NCBI GenBank assembly: GCA_022747635.1
Contig: JAKTNV010000001.1
Coordinates: 19,711,072 to 19,775,071 of the forward strand
Direction: 5' to 3'
Length of the DNA stretch: 64,000 nt
Source of the DNA: Hetaerina americana
Taxonomy: Eukaryota; Arthropoda; Insecta; Odonata; Calopterygidae
Of this stretch, positions 36,801-50,340 are shown piece by piece. The notes under the pieces are model-generated. The model did not search any database and had not been told where the DNA came from. It saw only the letters and a program-made list of their open reading frames with translations. Both the position numbers and the translations under genes were made by a program. How positions within the stretch are numbered: the stretch's first letter is position 1; the number at the start of each line of letters is the position of its first letter.

Positions 36801-39800
36801 CATATCTATTGCTTAAATGTATAGAAATAGATATTTTTGGAATTATAAATTTAGTCATTCTTTGTCATATTTTTATCATAGCTAAATGGAGAAAAAAAGA
36901 TTTCTTTAAAAACATTATAATCTATAGTTTTTAACCTTTAAATTAGCGGTGGAAACTATATACAACTATATCCACTACTATATACATTAGTACAATGCTC
37001 TTAATTCTACACTATTAGGCCATCTTGAACCTATGAACAGTGTTAATTTATTTGGGTTCGCCAGATTTACTGGCGAAGGAGCTCAAATTTTTTAGTTCTT
37101 TTTGCAGCTAGTAAAATGATTTAGGTGTGATATGGAGGAATAGATTTTTATAGCATGCTGTCATTTAAGAAAACAGACATTATTATCCTCATAATCACTA
37201 AAGTGGTCAGTTAAATAAGTCGAGAGTACATTGCTTTTTCTTTGTGACTTCGATTACATCGGCATTGCTATACAATTCAAGGGTATGTTAACAAATAATA
37301 GAAATAACTTGAAAGACATCCCTTCTCTCACGTTAATCTAATTGAAGGACGATGTTAAGAAGATTAAGTATGTTAAGTAAATAACGGATCTCTGAGGTTT
37401 CTTCAAGTCAACACTCAGATCTTTTCAGCATCGACAATCAAATTGATCCAAACTCCACCTTTAATAAAACCACGAAGAATATTCCAAGGTGGACGCAATC
37501 GCTGTAATTTCGGATTTCCTCGTCTCTAGAACGGTATTTCTCCCCCTGAAACACGGTGTCTTAATCTGTTTGCCATTCAACTCCCTAGCCCTGGTGAATT
37601 ATCCTCAGGATCATTCGTCCCTTCTACTATTCGACGTCTCTTTTCACTGCCATTTACCACATTCCTCAAAACCCGTCTTCCTTTTCGCTTCCTGCCCAGT
37701 CCATGTCTCGTAAAAATCTCTCGGTTCGTTGTCGTCACCATATCGAAGGGGTCACGAACCCGGGGAGTGGGCAATAATGGGGAATAAAGTGCGTTGCCGG
37801 GAAAATGTTTCCGATCGGTGCCCTCGCGTCCGAAGGTTTTTTTGAAATTTATTTTCCTTGAGTTGACCGCGGAAGAAAGAAAGAAATACGACGACGGGGT
37901 CGGAAATGTAGGGAAATACTTGACAGTTTGCCCTACTTTTAGTCACCACATGATTATTTCAACATCAGCGTTAGAATTTCTATGTGCATTTAAATAATAC
38001 TCCGGGTGTCGCCGCGAGGGCATGTGACGGGGGAGTGAGGGATCAGCCACATGGTCACAAATATCATTTCAGGCATGAATGTGGATACCTATTATCTCAT
38101 ATACATATATAAACACCCGTAAACATGCACACATGCATGCCTATAGGATTCATGAAGTAACTGACTAAAATACTAAATGTATGCCTTGCAGTTAATATAT
38201 TTGCATGTGCATACTTTTGGAAATTTATTTTGCATTAATTTTTTTCTAAATTTTTCCAGTAACAATGTAATTCCTAATTAAGGATATCTATTTTCAATAT
38301 GTCAAGTTGAATGATTTTTAACCTTGAAATTGTTTAATCTACCTATTTGATTTTTTTGGAAATACTTTAAAATTAATATTTAATAAGGAATGAATTAAAC
38401 ACCTTCAAAGCCCTCACAGCATAATAAATCTTTTGGTTTTGACATTTCAAAATAAGATGTTTAGTTTTACCAAAATAAATTACAGCAATTTTTTTCCATG
38501 CACACTAAACTTGAATTGAGTTTCATTTGATGAGAGTTTGCCTTTAATGAATATGCCATGGCAAAAAGTTATGCATCAATCGATTTATTTCCTAGTAAAA
38601 GGAATAAGAGATCATTTAGTAGGGATATGTTAATAGAACAGTTTAACCCCTGCCAAGTGAATATACTTTAAAAGATATAAATACCGGAAACGTTTCCATA
38701 TATTGCTACCCTTCAACAATTAACGCATCGTTTACCCTCCTGGTCCGAGTCATAGGAATGTTTGAACGAGACATGTAGTGTAATATATATATGATGCTTT
38801 ATCGGCAAATAATGGTGATGGACAGGACTGGGGATATATCGAGGATCAAAAATTAATTTCCAATTTAGTGAGCACATTTCAAATTGTAGTTTTCAATTTA
38901 TCCTTCGACATGTACAAACAAAACTATATAATTTATACCTGAGGGAATTCTGGTGAACGGTAAATTTATGAGAACGAAGCACAAGGCAAAATAAAGTGTG
39001 TAGAAATGTCCATAAAAGCATTCGTTTGTCAAAGAACCCCGTAAATTGGGTAGCATACTTTAAAGTCAATATCCGGTTCAATTGCTCATAATAATTGACG
39101 TGTGACCCGAGCAGTGGGATTCATTTTTGATAAAAATAGGCAAGGGCATAATTAAAGTGGGAGATATTTTTAAAACTAAAAATAAGTCGATGTTTTCCAA
39201 ATTTTGTGTATTTTTACCAGAAGCAAATCGCCCTCTTAGATACGCTATATTCATGTTTAACCTTCTTTGGTCTAAAAAATCAAAACTATTTCTACCATGG
39301 TTGGCTAATAGGCCAATTGTGAATTTACAATCATTTGATTTTCATTACTTTCATACCGCATGTTCGAAAATTGGGGATTTGAATGATGCGAATGTGTGTT
39401 TTGCATTCAGCACTCCTGCGCCTGACTCCGTAATACAACATTTGTAAATTAATTCGTATATTCTCCCGTTATCTTCCCTTTCGTGAGATAATATTGGCTC
39501 CATTGCCATGTGTTTTATTTCTTTTCCACCCCTTTTTCCTTCATCCTCTCTCTCTCTTTTTGTCATTATAGGGCCTTTGTCCATCCCGTTATTCGAGAAC
39601 CTCCCAACATCTCAATATTCCTCATCAGCCTTCTCGAGTCAATGCCACGCCTAAGAATTGATATGCGAGAGCATGAATGTAGTTCTTCAATTGACTGTTG
39701 AATAAAATATGCGCAACTAGAAAGTGTAGATTCGATTATAAATGAAAGCATTTCTCTTACGCACGACCTCACCTGAGGAAAACATTCTCTAAGGGAGAAT

Positions 39801-41185
39801 ACGCTGACAAGCTAGCAAGGACATTAGGATTTGTTGAAAAGTATTTCGAAAATGTGACGTGAAGGTTACAGAGCAATGGGCTCTTTCAATAATTAATCCT
39901 TCTTAAAATATTCTGCTAATATATGCGTTCCTAATTAAGTTGATTCAATTGCCAAATTAAATCTTTTGCAGCGTAGAAGGGCTAGATTTGTTAAAGGTTG
40001 TCATGGTAAACTTTGTTGCGTAACCATAGCGTATCTAGATTAACTCGGCCAATGAGATTAACCAGATTAAATGTCTTAAATAAATAGCGAGCAGACCTCT
40101 TCACTGAAGATGTATTCAAGAAATGAATCATTTTCTCCGTCGAACTATGGTGGGTGAGATCATAATAATAAATGAGGATCAAGTGCGGAATCGGCGGATT
40201 TGAAATGTAATTTTTTCAACGAATGATAAATGATCAGAATAACCGAAAGTAATTGCCCTGGGTGCAGCAGCGATGCTATTGTTGCCAAGCCTTTGTAGAT
40301 CTTGTGGCCATGAATTTAATTATATTTCACAATGGAGTAATTGCCTGCTTGAAAGAGACGTAGATGGATATCCTCTCAGTCCTTTGAGTGACACTTTCTA
40401 GCGATGCATAACTAATGGGTGAGGAACGAGAGGTCTTAGAGGAATAATATGAAACTGTAGCTCTTGATAATGAAGATCGAACGGATAGCTTAATTCAATT
40501 TCATGTTCCTTATGACTATTAAATGACAATTTTATCTTTAATATTATGAATGATGCACGATACAAAAAAATCGAGAAATGCAAATACTTAAGTAAGTTTT
40601 CTATTCATAGATGGCGGTGAGTAAATGTAAGTATTTCCTGAATCCAATACTGATGCAAAGCATGCATGTACTGTATCAACAATTCAAAGTAAAGTTGAAT
40701 GGGTTTTTCTATTGCCAAAATTTACAAATTTTTACTTGCTCTTGTTTACTCGTATTAATTAAGCTGTAAAAGTGTAACTATTGAATTGAGGTTCTCTCCT
40801 ATATTTTACGCTGAAATGGAGGGATATAAGTTGTTTTAAATTATTTAATTAAAATTGATAATAATTCCATAAAGACGTATATTTTTCAGTTCATGATATA
40901 CTGATATGTAGCGAGTTATAAATATGAGTACTGCTTCCTTCAATTTTTCTTCTTCGGACAATTTATTTGTCATCTTTTACATGTAAACGTTTGATAGTGC
41001 GTATTTTACATGTTAGTGATGGTGTATTTACCATGGAAAAAAATTATTGCGGGTCATATTCCTCCAGCATATTAATCCTGAGAAATACTTTATTTAGATC
41101 GTCTTCACTATTCAACTACCGCGTTCACATCTAGTTAAAAAGAGGACCAACCGTAATTTTTTTCATTTCGCAAATGTGTTTCGCA
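33871..41185. other. Long unique stretch, no gene recognised
   Basis: About 7.3 kb of AT-rich DNA. GC is somewhat higher near 35450-35640, 36430-36600 and 37490-38000. No transposase, LINE or SINE motif was found, and the open frames there are short. It could be intron or intergenic DNA. Confidence 0.4.
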
Positions 41186-41189
41186 AGAT

Positions 41190-41420
41190 TGTCGGTTCGT
41201 TTGCTTTCGCACCCTCGCGCTTTCTACATCTCCCGATTGGCCGATTGCGTTAGATGCCATCATCCCCTTATTGCGCCACGCTGTGAGACTGGGTGAGTGA
41301 GCTACGTGCGTGTCAATTGCTCGAGTGCGTTACGTATTCATTGGGGTCCAAGGTCGCACTCGCCGTAATTACGGTGAGTGTGAGCGCCCCCACCCCCCTC
41401 CCATTTAAGGAACATCCAAT
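41190..41420 (+). promoter_or_regulatory. CpG-rich segment with splice-donor-like palindrome
   Basis: GC and CpG rise here. CCGATTGGCCGATTG contains CCAAT-box complements. A near-perfect 24-base palindrome (41357-41380) ends in ACG|GTGAGT, a fair 5' splice-site match. A promoter or first exon is possible, but weaker than at 24.2 kb. Confidence 0.25.
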
Positions 41421-41744
41421 CGTCACGGGAGCGACGATTTGACCGAGGACTAACAAATCGTTCAGAAATCGTACAAATTTCAAGGACAAAAAGAAATGAT
41501 GAACGGGTTAAAGGCTAGTTTTTGGGGAAGGGCGGATATTTTAGGATTAAAACATCCGGAAACAAAAATAACTGAAAATTTGGACAGGAAGCGAAATTTT
41601 TTCCGTTGTAAAATATTTCCTACCTATCTTATCATGTTCTCCACTTCTGCTGAGTAAGTTCAATATCTAGGATATCCCAATATTTTTCTCAAGAGTGAGA
41701 TCGGTCGGCAAGATGTGGTTGAGCGAAAACCACGCGATCATTAA

Positions 41745-42110
41745 TTATAAATGCACGAAAATATATGATAATATAGATGGCTGCACCGCACAGGATAAAT
41801 GGTTCTTATACCTTCCGCTAGAGTGAGGAGCATTAAAAAAAATTAAAATATAGCCCTTTGGCGTAAAACAACTTCATGTGATCATTCGTTACCTTAACTT
41901 GAGTGGTTTCATACGCATTGAAATTTAGCTGAGCGTGAGACATGCAGAATTATTGATGTGTATAAAATGTGCGTTCCCGGGTGCGTCACAGTTCAAAAAA
42001 ATCGAATAACGTCGTGTCTCAACGAACCTAAGAAGCCTCGGCCACGGACCAGCTGGTTTTTCCCGTGAGCAAAAGACACCCTTACAGAGGCGTTCTCGGC
42101 GGCCACGAAA
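41745..42110 (+). repeat. Unclassified dispersed repeat X, copy 2
   Basis: Partner of 12770-13110; see there for the shared blocks. A short frame here starts MCVPGCVT, faintly like the start of a THAP zinc finger, but the rest does not fit. Confidence 0.5.
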
Positions 42111-43560
42111 TCATGGCGTCGACGTTGTGAAAAGTGTGTACACGTACAGAGATACTATGTTGATGAGCAGTAAATCTTTCTACTTTTTGGTATCAATGAC
42201 TAATCTGAGTAGATACGAGATCTTAAAACTGGAACGAACCTAGTTTTATTGACCATGTGTGCATTGAACCTAAGTTCAACGGGGATTTAACTTTTTTGTA
42301 CCCGATGATAATAAGGCTACGTCTTTAACAAATGGCTTTGAAATGATTTCCATCCGGGAAAAATTAAAGAAAATTGAAAATGGGATAGTCTAATTGAACA
42401 ATCTTTAGATGGAAATAACATTCGAAAAACAGCTTAACAATAGCCAACGCAAGGGCTACCTATTCAGGAAACTTTATATTTCTGGACGGCAATTGTCATA
42501 ATGAGCCCATTTTTCGAAGGAAAAAATAAGATGAATATTTTGGAGATAAAAAAATCTTCGGGCAAAAATTTAAAGAGCTTCTTTTCTTCCTCAAGTCGTT
42601 TCAACTCGTCGTTAAGGAGAAAATCGTTCTGGAGCCGGGATAATTTTCGCCGTTTGGGATGGAGGGAATGGAGGCAATTTCGGAAGGGGATTAGATTGGT
42701 GGTGAGACTTAAAGCAAGGAAAGAGGAAACCCGGTGGCTTCGCCAGTAGTCTACTCCTAACAGAAAGCCCTATGTTTAACGAAGCGAGAATTTAATAACG
42801 ACATTATCGACCAACGCATTGCACTTTACGAAATATTTTCACAGATTCCGAGAAAGAATCATAATAACAGTACGAGATCTTACGCTTAAATGTCCTTCTT
42901 CGCCTGTGTTGGAGTATTGCACTTGGTCCATAATTGAAGATTATTCTATTTTCCCATTTATTTAGAACACCCTTTCGCATTGCATGCAAATTGCCTGCTT
43001 TTTTCAACTCTTATTGAAGAAACAAAATTTCTATTGAGCCCAACCCAGGATAGATATTTTGCTTAATTAAACGCCATTTTGCGTAGGATATGTTTGCAAA
43101 TACATGATTGTAGGATAGCGATAATATTTGGATCTTTATTGAAGCGGGGTGAGTTGAAAATGCTCCTCCGCGTTTTCATGAGTTGCTGATATTCTTGCAG
43201 ATTCAAAAACCCAATAACTTTAGATTATTCGCGTGTTGCATAAAACGCTATTTGGCATTTTTTCGCAAATATATGGCGAATAAACGATAATTTTCCTGGT
43301 TTCATCAATATTTGCTTTCCACCAGCGAAAGCCACCAGTGGTCCGTGGAAAAATATTCATCGCATAAAATTTTAAATTATTTTCTGCACATATACTGTGG
43401 ATTTATTAATAGAGTTTTCTGAACATTAGAGCAATCTCATACATGAATGTATATGTTGGGTTGTGTATTATTACGAGAAAAAATTTATTTGAAAATTGTG
43501 TCCACCCAAAACTACCTTAACTGGTGGATTATCTAGAGTAAAAAACGATTGTATGCACGG
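42111..43560. other. No gene recognised
   Basis: AT-rich. The basic frame at 42501-42749 (SSSSRFNSSLRRKSFW) matches no known family. Confidence 0.4.
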
Positions 43561-43562
43561 TA

Positions 43563-43745
<183 letters not shown>

Positions 43746-44269
43746 TATTATCCATTCTGGTTATATATATGTCTCTGAGCTTTGATAATTAAAAAGGTGA
43801 AACTTTGCTTCTCTTTGTTCGCCTATAAGCCTTTCATTAAAATTTTTAAGAACACTTAAGGTAATCATTAGACCAACCCGGAACAACCGTATTCAGTTGA
43901 AAAAAAAATAGTGAGAGCAAAAAACCTCAGATTTGTGATAACATTCCGTTGCTTGCCAAATCACGGCTCACGCCTTGATTATTATCACCTTCATTTGGGA
44001 GTTTCAGAAGATTCACGTGTCTTTTACTTTTTGTCTATGGATTTAGCAACAGGACAGTAAGCAGGAAAATTTCACGAAAAATAGCGGAATCATATTTCCA
44101 GAGCTGAAATTCACTCGACGCACTTGTATTCTTGTGGTCGTTTTTGGACAAAAACTGAATAAAACTTGTAGACCTCGTTTTGGATATCTTGAGCTCATAC
44201 ATAGGTATTTTCCATGTACATATTTTATTAACAAGAGACGGAGAAATGATCGCATTCTTTTCGGGATTT

Positions 44270-45030
44270 GTTTAAAGGGGTGAGTAGGAGAGCGCTGGGT
44301 CGACTCAGAAAGAGTGGCGGGGATACCTTGAGGGAGACCCCGTCGCCGCAGTTTAATCTTCTCCACACCCTCACCCCCTCCCCATTTATCGCGTCTCCCG
44401 GCATCTCGAAGCGAATACCAATCTCCTTGCTCCTTCCGCGCCTCTTTCTCTCTTTCCCATTCTTCCGCGCACTCTTTTCTTCATCTTGGCCCGCCCACAT
44501 TATATTATTATTCCACCACCACTACCAACACCTCCTCTTACCCTTCTCCAACCCTTCCTTCTTTTTCTCCTCCCCAGACCTTATCATCCCTACGCCACCT
44601 GCCCTCTCTCACCCTTTGGAGAAGGTTACTCCCCTCTTTCTTTTCTCTCTTATACATATATTTATTTTTCGGCCTTTTTTTCCTTTAATTTTTTTCTCCG
44701 TCCTTCCATTTCCTTACCCTGATCCCACCTTCAATATCTTTACCCTTTATGCTTCTCCACCCTCTCTTTTCCCCTCTCATCCACCACCCTACGGATTTTC
44801 CCTTGGATTTTCAAGTTTTCCAGCCCTCTGCCAAGAAGAAGATTGGACGGGCGAAGGGGAATTGGCAGAGTCGGGGAGGCACGATCGTATCGATCCGCGA
44901 TCGCTAATAGATCCGTCGCTTACTGTCGCCGGCCACGCAGAAGTCGTCCTCTCTCCCACCCCTCCCCCTACCTGCACCTCGTCTCGACCCTCACGGTCCC
45001 CCGGGAGGGCAGAGCGAGGACTTTGGGAAG
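44270..45030 (+). other. Pyrimidine-rich then CpG-rich block
   Basis: 44350-44780 is C/T-rich on the plus strand and 44830-45030 is CpG-rich. A 262-residue open frame (44268-45056) is low in complexity (Pro/Ser/Leu/Phe) and is probably a product of base bias. No known domain. Confidence 0.35.
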
Positions 45031-45179
45031 ATTATGCACTAATGATATTAAAGTAAAATGGGTTTATGCGTGTGGCTTCTTCATTAGTGTTGAGAGGGAT
45101 TCGTTTATCCCCATGGACAATCGCCACCTTGACTAAAGCATGAGAGAAACACTAGCGTATCGCAGCATATATACGTATA

Positions 45180-45182
<3 letters not shown>

Positions 45183-45256
<74 letters not shown>
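45183..45256. repeat. (TA)n microsatellite truncating Mariner-5
   Basis: About 68 bases of pure TA at the broken inner end of a mariner stub. Confidence 0.95.
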
Positions 45257-45264
45257 ACAACATA

Positions 45265-45612
45265 TATTTAAACAACTTGTGCCACTTAAATACTGTGGAA
45301 CGGCTTAAGGCAGTGTCCCTATAAGCCTACTTGATCATATCGAGGGTCTCAGTTGCCGTCTTCCCGAGTTTCTCACAAAACTTCACTTCACTTCATTGCT
45401 CTAAATTCAGATTGATTTTGTTTTTCGACGCGGACAAAAAACTTGCTTCACTAAAAACGGTGTCCTCACTCAACGACAGCCCGCAGGCGACTAAGATTGG
45501 TGTCGGTCTGTTACTAAGAGCCCCCTCCACCTTACCCTGCCAGGCAGACCCCCCTCCACCGCTCCGTTCGCGCCAGAGAAAATCAGTCCTACCACTTTTG
45601 GGTGCGTCCCTG
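45265..45612 (-). pseudogene. Mariner-5 stub: one terminus and transposase N terminus
   Basis: The right end starts CAGGGACGCACCCAAAAG on the minus strand (end 45612), next to TA. After a non-coding leader, 45270-45400 reads EVKFCEKLGKTATETLDMIK, a stop, then AYRDTALSRSTVFKWHKLFK. This is the first helix-turn-helix of a mariner transposase. The copy stops at the TA tract (45256), so the rest of the gene and the left end are missing. Its terminal sequence resembles Mariner-3, suggesting a related subfamily. Confidence 0.78.
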
Positions 45613-45627
45613 TATATATATATATAT

Positions 45628-45838
45628 GATTTCGTCGACGTAACACGGAAGTGCCGAATAATGAATTGGACAGCAACAACCAATATAGAAGCACATAAAA
45701 AGATCACTCACACGTTATTTCTAGATCATTTCGACGGAATTCTGCTCCGTCTTCATCGGAAGATAGAGAAGTAATGCTTACTTGCGTGTGAGTGATCTTT
45801 TTATGTGTTTCTATACTGTTGCTCTCCAATTCATTATG
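45628..45838 (-). repeat. Terminal-repeat module A, copy 4, with inverted tail
   Basis: The minus-strand module spans 45628-45775. Its well preserved core at 45729-45759 has CCGATGA, a GACGGA/TCCGTC stem and GAAA. It is followed by an inverted copy of the tail (45784-45838, GCGTGTGAGTGATCTTTTTA). The arrangement mirrors 18658-18893. Confidence 0.6.
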
Positions 45839-45843
45839 TATTT

Positions 45844-45847
<4 letters not shown>

Positions 45848-45897
<50 letters not shown>
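45848..45897. repeat. (TA)n microsatellite
   Basis: About 48 bases of TA between module A and the SINE 3' end. Confidence 0.95.
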
Positions 45898-45911
<14 letters not shown>

Positions 45912-45912
45912 A

Positions 45913-46140
45913 AACACAGTAATCAACCACGGTCGGTTTGATAGTTGAGGGTAGATACCACCCAGTACTAAGCCCAACGGCGTGTGAAATCCACACATCA
46001 GGGTAGGGGGCCCGTTCCTTTCCCTGTACTATTGTGGTTATGGTTTCCTAGGAATATCTGATATTCGAAAAATCACATAGCTTGGGTGGAGCTGCAGGTG
46101 CCAGTAGTCCACCGCTCTACCCTTGGACTACTGCGACCCA
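45913..46140 (-). repeat. SINE-1 family copy lacking the B box
   Basis: The minus-strand copy has body and 5' end but an internal deletion of about 45 bases in the head. GCAGGTGCC is followed directly by AGTAGTCC. The A box region survives and the B box is lost, so it should be transcriptionally dead. Confidence 0.8.
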
Positions 46141-46163
46141 CACACACACGCACACACACACAT

Positions 46164-46273
46164 ATACCGAAAGCTCAAACAATCTATTCTGAGTGTCCTC
46201 TATGTGGCATGTGACCTGTTTAATTCTGTGTTCTATTGTGCCATTATATTGCTATCATGTCTGCTTCTATATT

Positions 46274-46278
<5 letters not shown>
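46164..46278 (+). repeat. Module C fragment
   Basis: CCGAAAGCTCAAACAATCTA followed by TTCTGAGTGTCCT and a TGTGTTCTATTGTG stretch match the right half of module C at 18495-18575. Confidence 0.5.

Positions 46279-46332
<54 letters not shown>
46279..46332. repeat. (TA)n microsatellite
   Basis: About 52 bases of TA. Confidence 0.95.
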
Positions 46333-46334
<2 letters not shown>

Positions 46335-49330
46335 ACCAATTTATTCTCACAGCTAGCTGTAACAGGTTTTAAAACTTCTCAAGCAATCTAAAACTTTTCT
46401 ATAAATTTCTCAAGCAATCTCAACGAAGAATATTCATCGTATCGCCACAATCCATTCAAAATTATGTGTGGTTAAAACCGTGTTAAATTCTTTTTCCCTT
46501 TTTTAAGAGAGTCCCGTTTCAAATGTCAAATTTTTTCTTCGTCAACTATCGTGTTATTATCTGCAAGTGAATTGAGGATTCATGAATATATGCTCGGTAA
46601 ACTGATCACCATATAACCACACTCTCATGCCAACGGGATCCATTTTAATTTCTGAGTTATATTGATACTTCAACAATTTTTACTTGAATTAAATATTGCA
46701 GAGGTATCAATCGTGTAGTCTTACGAGCAAAAAAAAGAAATAAATAAGATCCATTTTACCTGAGAAGGTTGAGCGATAGTAACAATATAATACGTTGAAC
46801 AAACTGAACAGAGTGGGTTAAAGATTATTTTAACCCTTACATAATCAAGGGAGATGTGCACAAAATGTTAAAATATACATCCCTAATGCGGATGTCGTAC
46901 GCACTCATTCGTTGATGGTGGCCTGACCCAGTCTGTAAGACGTCCTTACTGCAGCTTTCCGGGAAAAATAGATTCCTTCATATGAATATAATATGTGCAT
47001 ATTCCTATGCTCATATTTGCCCAACAATGAGTTTATTTTCATTTTTTTCAATTTTTCTCTTAGGTATATGATAACAGTTATGGTTGAACTCTTGGGTTGG
47101 TTCTTTGTACCATTTAGCGTAAGGCAATCGCCTAGCTCAGAAGGCCTACGCACTCAATTAAAAAGAAAGTTTTCCCTTTATGGATGCTTTTGATTCCTTT
47201 GAATCTCCAAAGTGGTTCAAAATTATTTCGGGAAAAATAAATCAAAAATAATGGCAGGGGACTTACTTAGGGCTTGAAAATATTTAGTTATACTCTTCTT
47301 AAAATATGATTTTAGAGCATATTTCCAATTGAATCAAGAGTGACCATTCAGTATATATTGTAAATAAAAGTTATTAACTGTTATTTCTGCTTGAATTCAT
47401 ATCATGCATAGACAAAAGATGTAAAAAGATACAATTCCATCAATTGTAGTTTAAATTAAATAAACGTCTTTCAACTTTATTAAACGATGTGATTTTGAAT
47501 GCAGACTTTGCATCTCGTACCTTAAGTCCCATCTCCCTTGTCTCGGGTACACATGTAATGGGCATGATTGATTATTTACATCATCATTAATAAAATTCCT
47601 TCATGAATTCATTGCATTAGTCTTAGCAAGAACTAGATAGTTCATGAGAATCTAGATTGGTAATTTTGTATTGGTAAAATTCAGAGGCCACGGAAAATAT
47701 TAGACTATGGTGTCTAAATTATGTACACTGTTTTCTACAATATCTCGCAAATTTAAAATCCTCGGAATAATATTTTCCGTTTTTGAATTTATTTTTAGCT
47801 ATTTTTTTATTGACTGCAGTTTCAAAATGGAGTTTGAAACGATTTCATTTACCGTTGTGGACTTAAGGGCATATAAAACGCTAAAAAATAATATTTGTTT
47901 TGATTATTTGGATCGAAAACCTCCTACTCTCCTCGAAGTTTTTAAACCACGCATTGGTTCGAACGCTATGTGCGGAGAAATTGAAATGTTGGTTCCGTTA
48001 TCGGCTGTTGGCCCTATTTATGAAATGTATTCCCAATAACTAGTTGAAACGCATATGCATAGAATGCCTTTGAGCATGTCACGCCCTCATATAGGTATTG
48101 TGACGGCATTTGTGAGCATTATAGGTTGGATGTGTTGGCAATCGGATTTTAATACGGCGTTTAAAGGGATGTTAAAAGGGATTAAACGCGTAAATATTAC
48201 GGTTATCATGAAAGAAAATACATGTTATTAAAAAAAAACCAAACGTCCCGCCCCAAAAGGTCACATGGCGTGCTATGTGGGCTGCGTTATATTAGGATAC
48301 GTAGAATACAATAAGGTCTGTTGCTTTCCCGGCGTATCGAGTTTAAAATTGTCTCTCGGGTCTTCAATTAGCCGAGAGGAATTTCTGTGTACGTATTGAA
48401 TGTACTTTTATTTCTTGATAATGGTGGCTGTAATTGAGGTTTGTTGTCATGTTTAATGAGCGTATTGATGCTGAAATATCACGTTGAGTGTAGCTCGATG
48501 TTTTTATTCAGCGGTATTATTTTGAAACAAAGACTATTGATGAAGAGAAAGATTAATTTCCATAGTGATTGGATTACATACCTGGAAAAATTTTGCTTTC
48601 CAAATTGAAAGCAATATAAGAGTAACTTAATATACACGTTTCAGTCCTTAATATTTAGACTACCTTCAACTTTTCAAAATGATACCAATCTACCTCGCCA
48701 ATACCACTTCAGTTATTTATTTCTGGCGCATTGCTGTGAGAAGACTGTTTTTTTTACTTTCTTCTTTCTTTGAGTTAAGATAAAGGAATAGTTTAAAAAA
48801 TATACAAAAATTAATTACGCCATTCCGATTATGCGAAATGCTATTGCTAACAGATGTTGTTTCGAATCATTTCTAAAAATAATCTGTAAAACCATTATGA
48901 ATTTCATGATTAAGACATTATCATTTCTCCATGCTGTTCAATAATTTAACATTTGATCAGCCTTGTGTAAGACTTTGATATGGAGATGGATTAAGACGTG
49001 TTTAGGTAATATGCGTTGGATAGTAATGCTCTAGTCATAACGGGATACCCGTTTTTGTATCCCGCTGGATTTCCCGCGGGAGAAATAATCCATGCTCCAA
49101 CGGAAGGGGTTAATCGTATTGTCCGTATAGCATCAGTCTATTTTTGGTGTGGACGAGGGTGAAGCGGACCGATCAATGTTACGAGAATGGACGGAGTTAG
49201 AATACATTGAGAGAGACGCAACCTCGTTCACGACGAGGACCAAAGGGTTTCCTTTAATGAGGCGTAGAGACGAGGAGGAGGCGGAAGTGAGGGGCTATGC
49301 CGGCAATAAATTGATTAGCTGATTGATTGA
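46333..49330. other. No gene recognised
   Basis: About 3 kb of AT-rich DNA. A 110-codon frame (47707-48039, plus) begins with a hydrophobic stretch (IIFSVFEFIFSYFFI) but matches nothing I know. A small inverted repeat GGGATAC/GTATCCC lies near 49042-49062. Confidence 0.4.
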
Positions 49331-49617
49331 TTGCTTACTTTGTCGGGTGGGTCAGGACGCATTCAGCTCCCTTCACCACCCCCTTCCGACCTCCCCCTCC
49401 TTCCCCCCCACTTTCCCAATATTCCCGCGCAAAATTCACCAACCCGCGCGGCTTCCTCTCACACAAGTTTAAGTGAGAGCCTTTATGAGCACCATTTCCC
49501 CCTTCAAAGAGTTATACATAGATGCCAAGTCTATCACATCATTTTAAATTTGGGAAATTTAAGTGAAACCAGTCGTGCATCCTTGGAAAAAAACACACAC
49601 AACCATATACACACATT

Positions 49618-49648
<31 letters not shown>

Positions 49649-49749
49649 ATACTAATATATGTATATACATATGTATATATATACATATATTAGTATATAT
49701 ATATAAAAATATATATATATATATATGTATATATATATGTATATATATG

Positions 49750-49839
<90 letters not shown>

Positions 49840-49846
49840 CATATAT
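49618..49846. repeat. TA/GTATA microsatellite cluster
   Basis: A 230-base cluster of TA with regularly placed G or C (ATGTATATATATGT pattern), partly palindromic around 49640-49705. Confidence 0.93.
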
Positions 49847-50340
49847 AATACGAGAAAAATACTGAATATCATTATTTCACGCATATTGGTCAATTTTTAG
49901 AAATAATTTATTCTGAAGCATAATTAATGACGTTAAAGCACAATACAAGGGTGCGTTACGGCAAAGTTGCTATGCACCCTGAGCTGTAAAATAGTGAGAA
50001 TTCATTTTAGTGCAACCCAAATTTTATTACATATTGATACATAATATTTCTTACTATATGTACTGAAGATAGCTCCTTAATTACTTATTACTTGAATTAG
50101 GACCATCTATCCCGACGCATAGAGTGATGGCCGGGGTCTTGAACAACGCTGGTTGTTATCTACGTGCACAATAATCTTGCACGTCAAGTCAATTCGAGTT
50201 TTCGGGTCATCTTGTTCGCGCACCACACCCCTATATTGTGACGCGCGAGTCACGAAACGTTTAAAAGCATTGGAGAGCTGGTTGTATTCTCTTGCATTAT
50301 GATTCACGACGCGATTCCTGATCCCGCGCTTTAAATGGAG
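49847..50340. other. No gene recognised
   Basis: AT-rich DNA; a frame at 50107-50307 (minus) has no motif. Confidence 0.4.

Noticed and set aside
41960..42080. THAP zinc finger (MCVPGCVT start)
   Set aside because: The spaced Cys and His ligands and the AVPTIF-type motif of THAP domains do not follow.
44268..45056. 262-residue open frame
   Set aside because: Low-complexity Pro/Ser/Leu/Phe text over a pyrimidine tract, with no domain and no codon-usage support.
47707..48039. Possible host gene of 110 codons
   Set aside because: One hydrophobic stretch only, no recognised motif and no splice or conservation evidence, so not called as a CDS.
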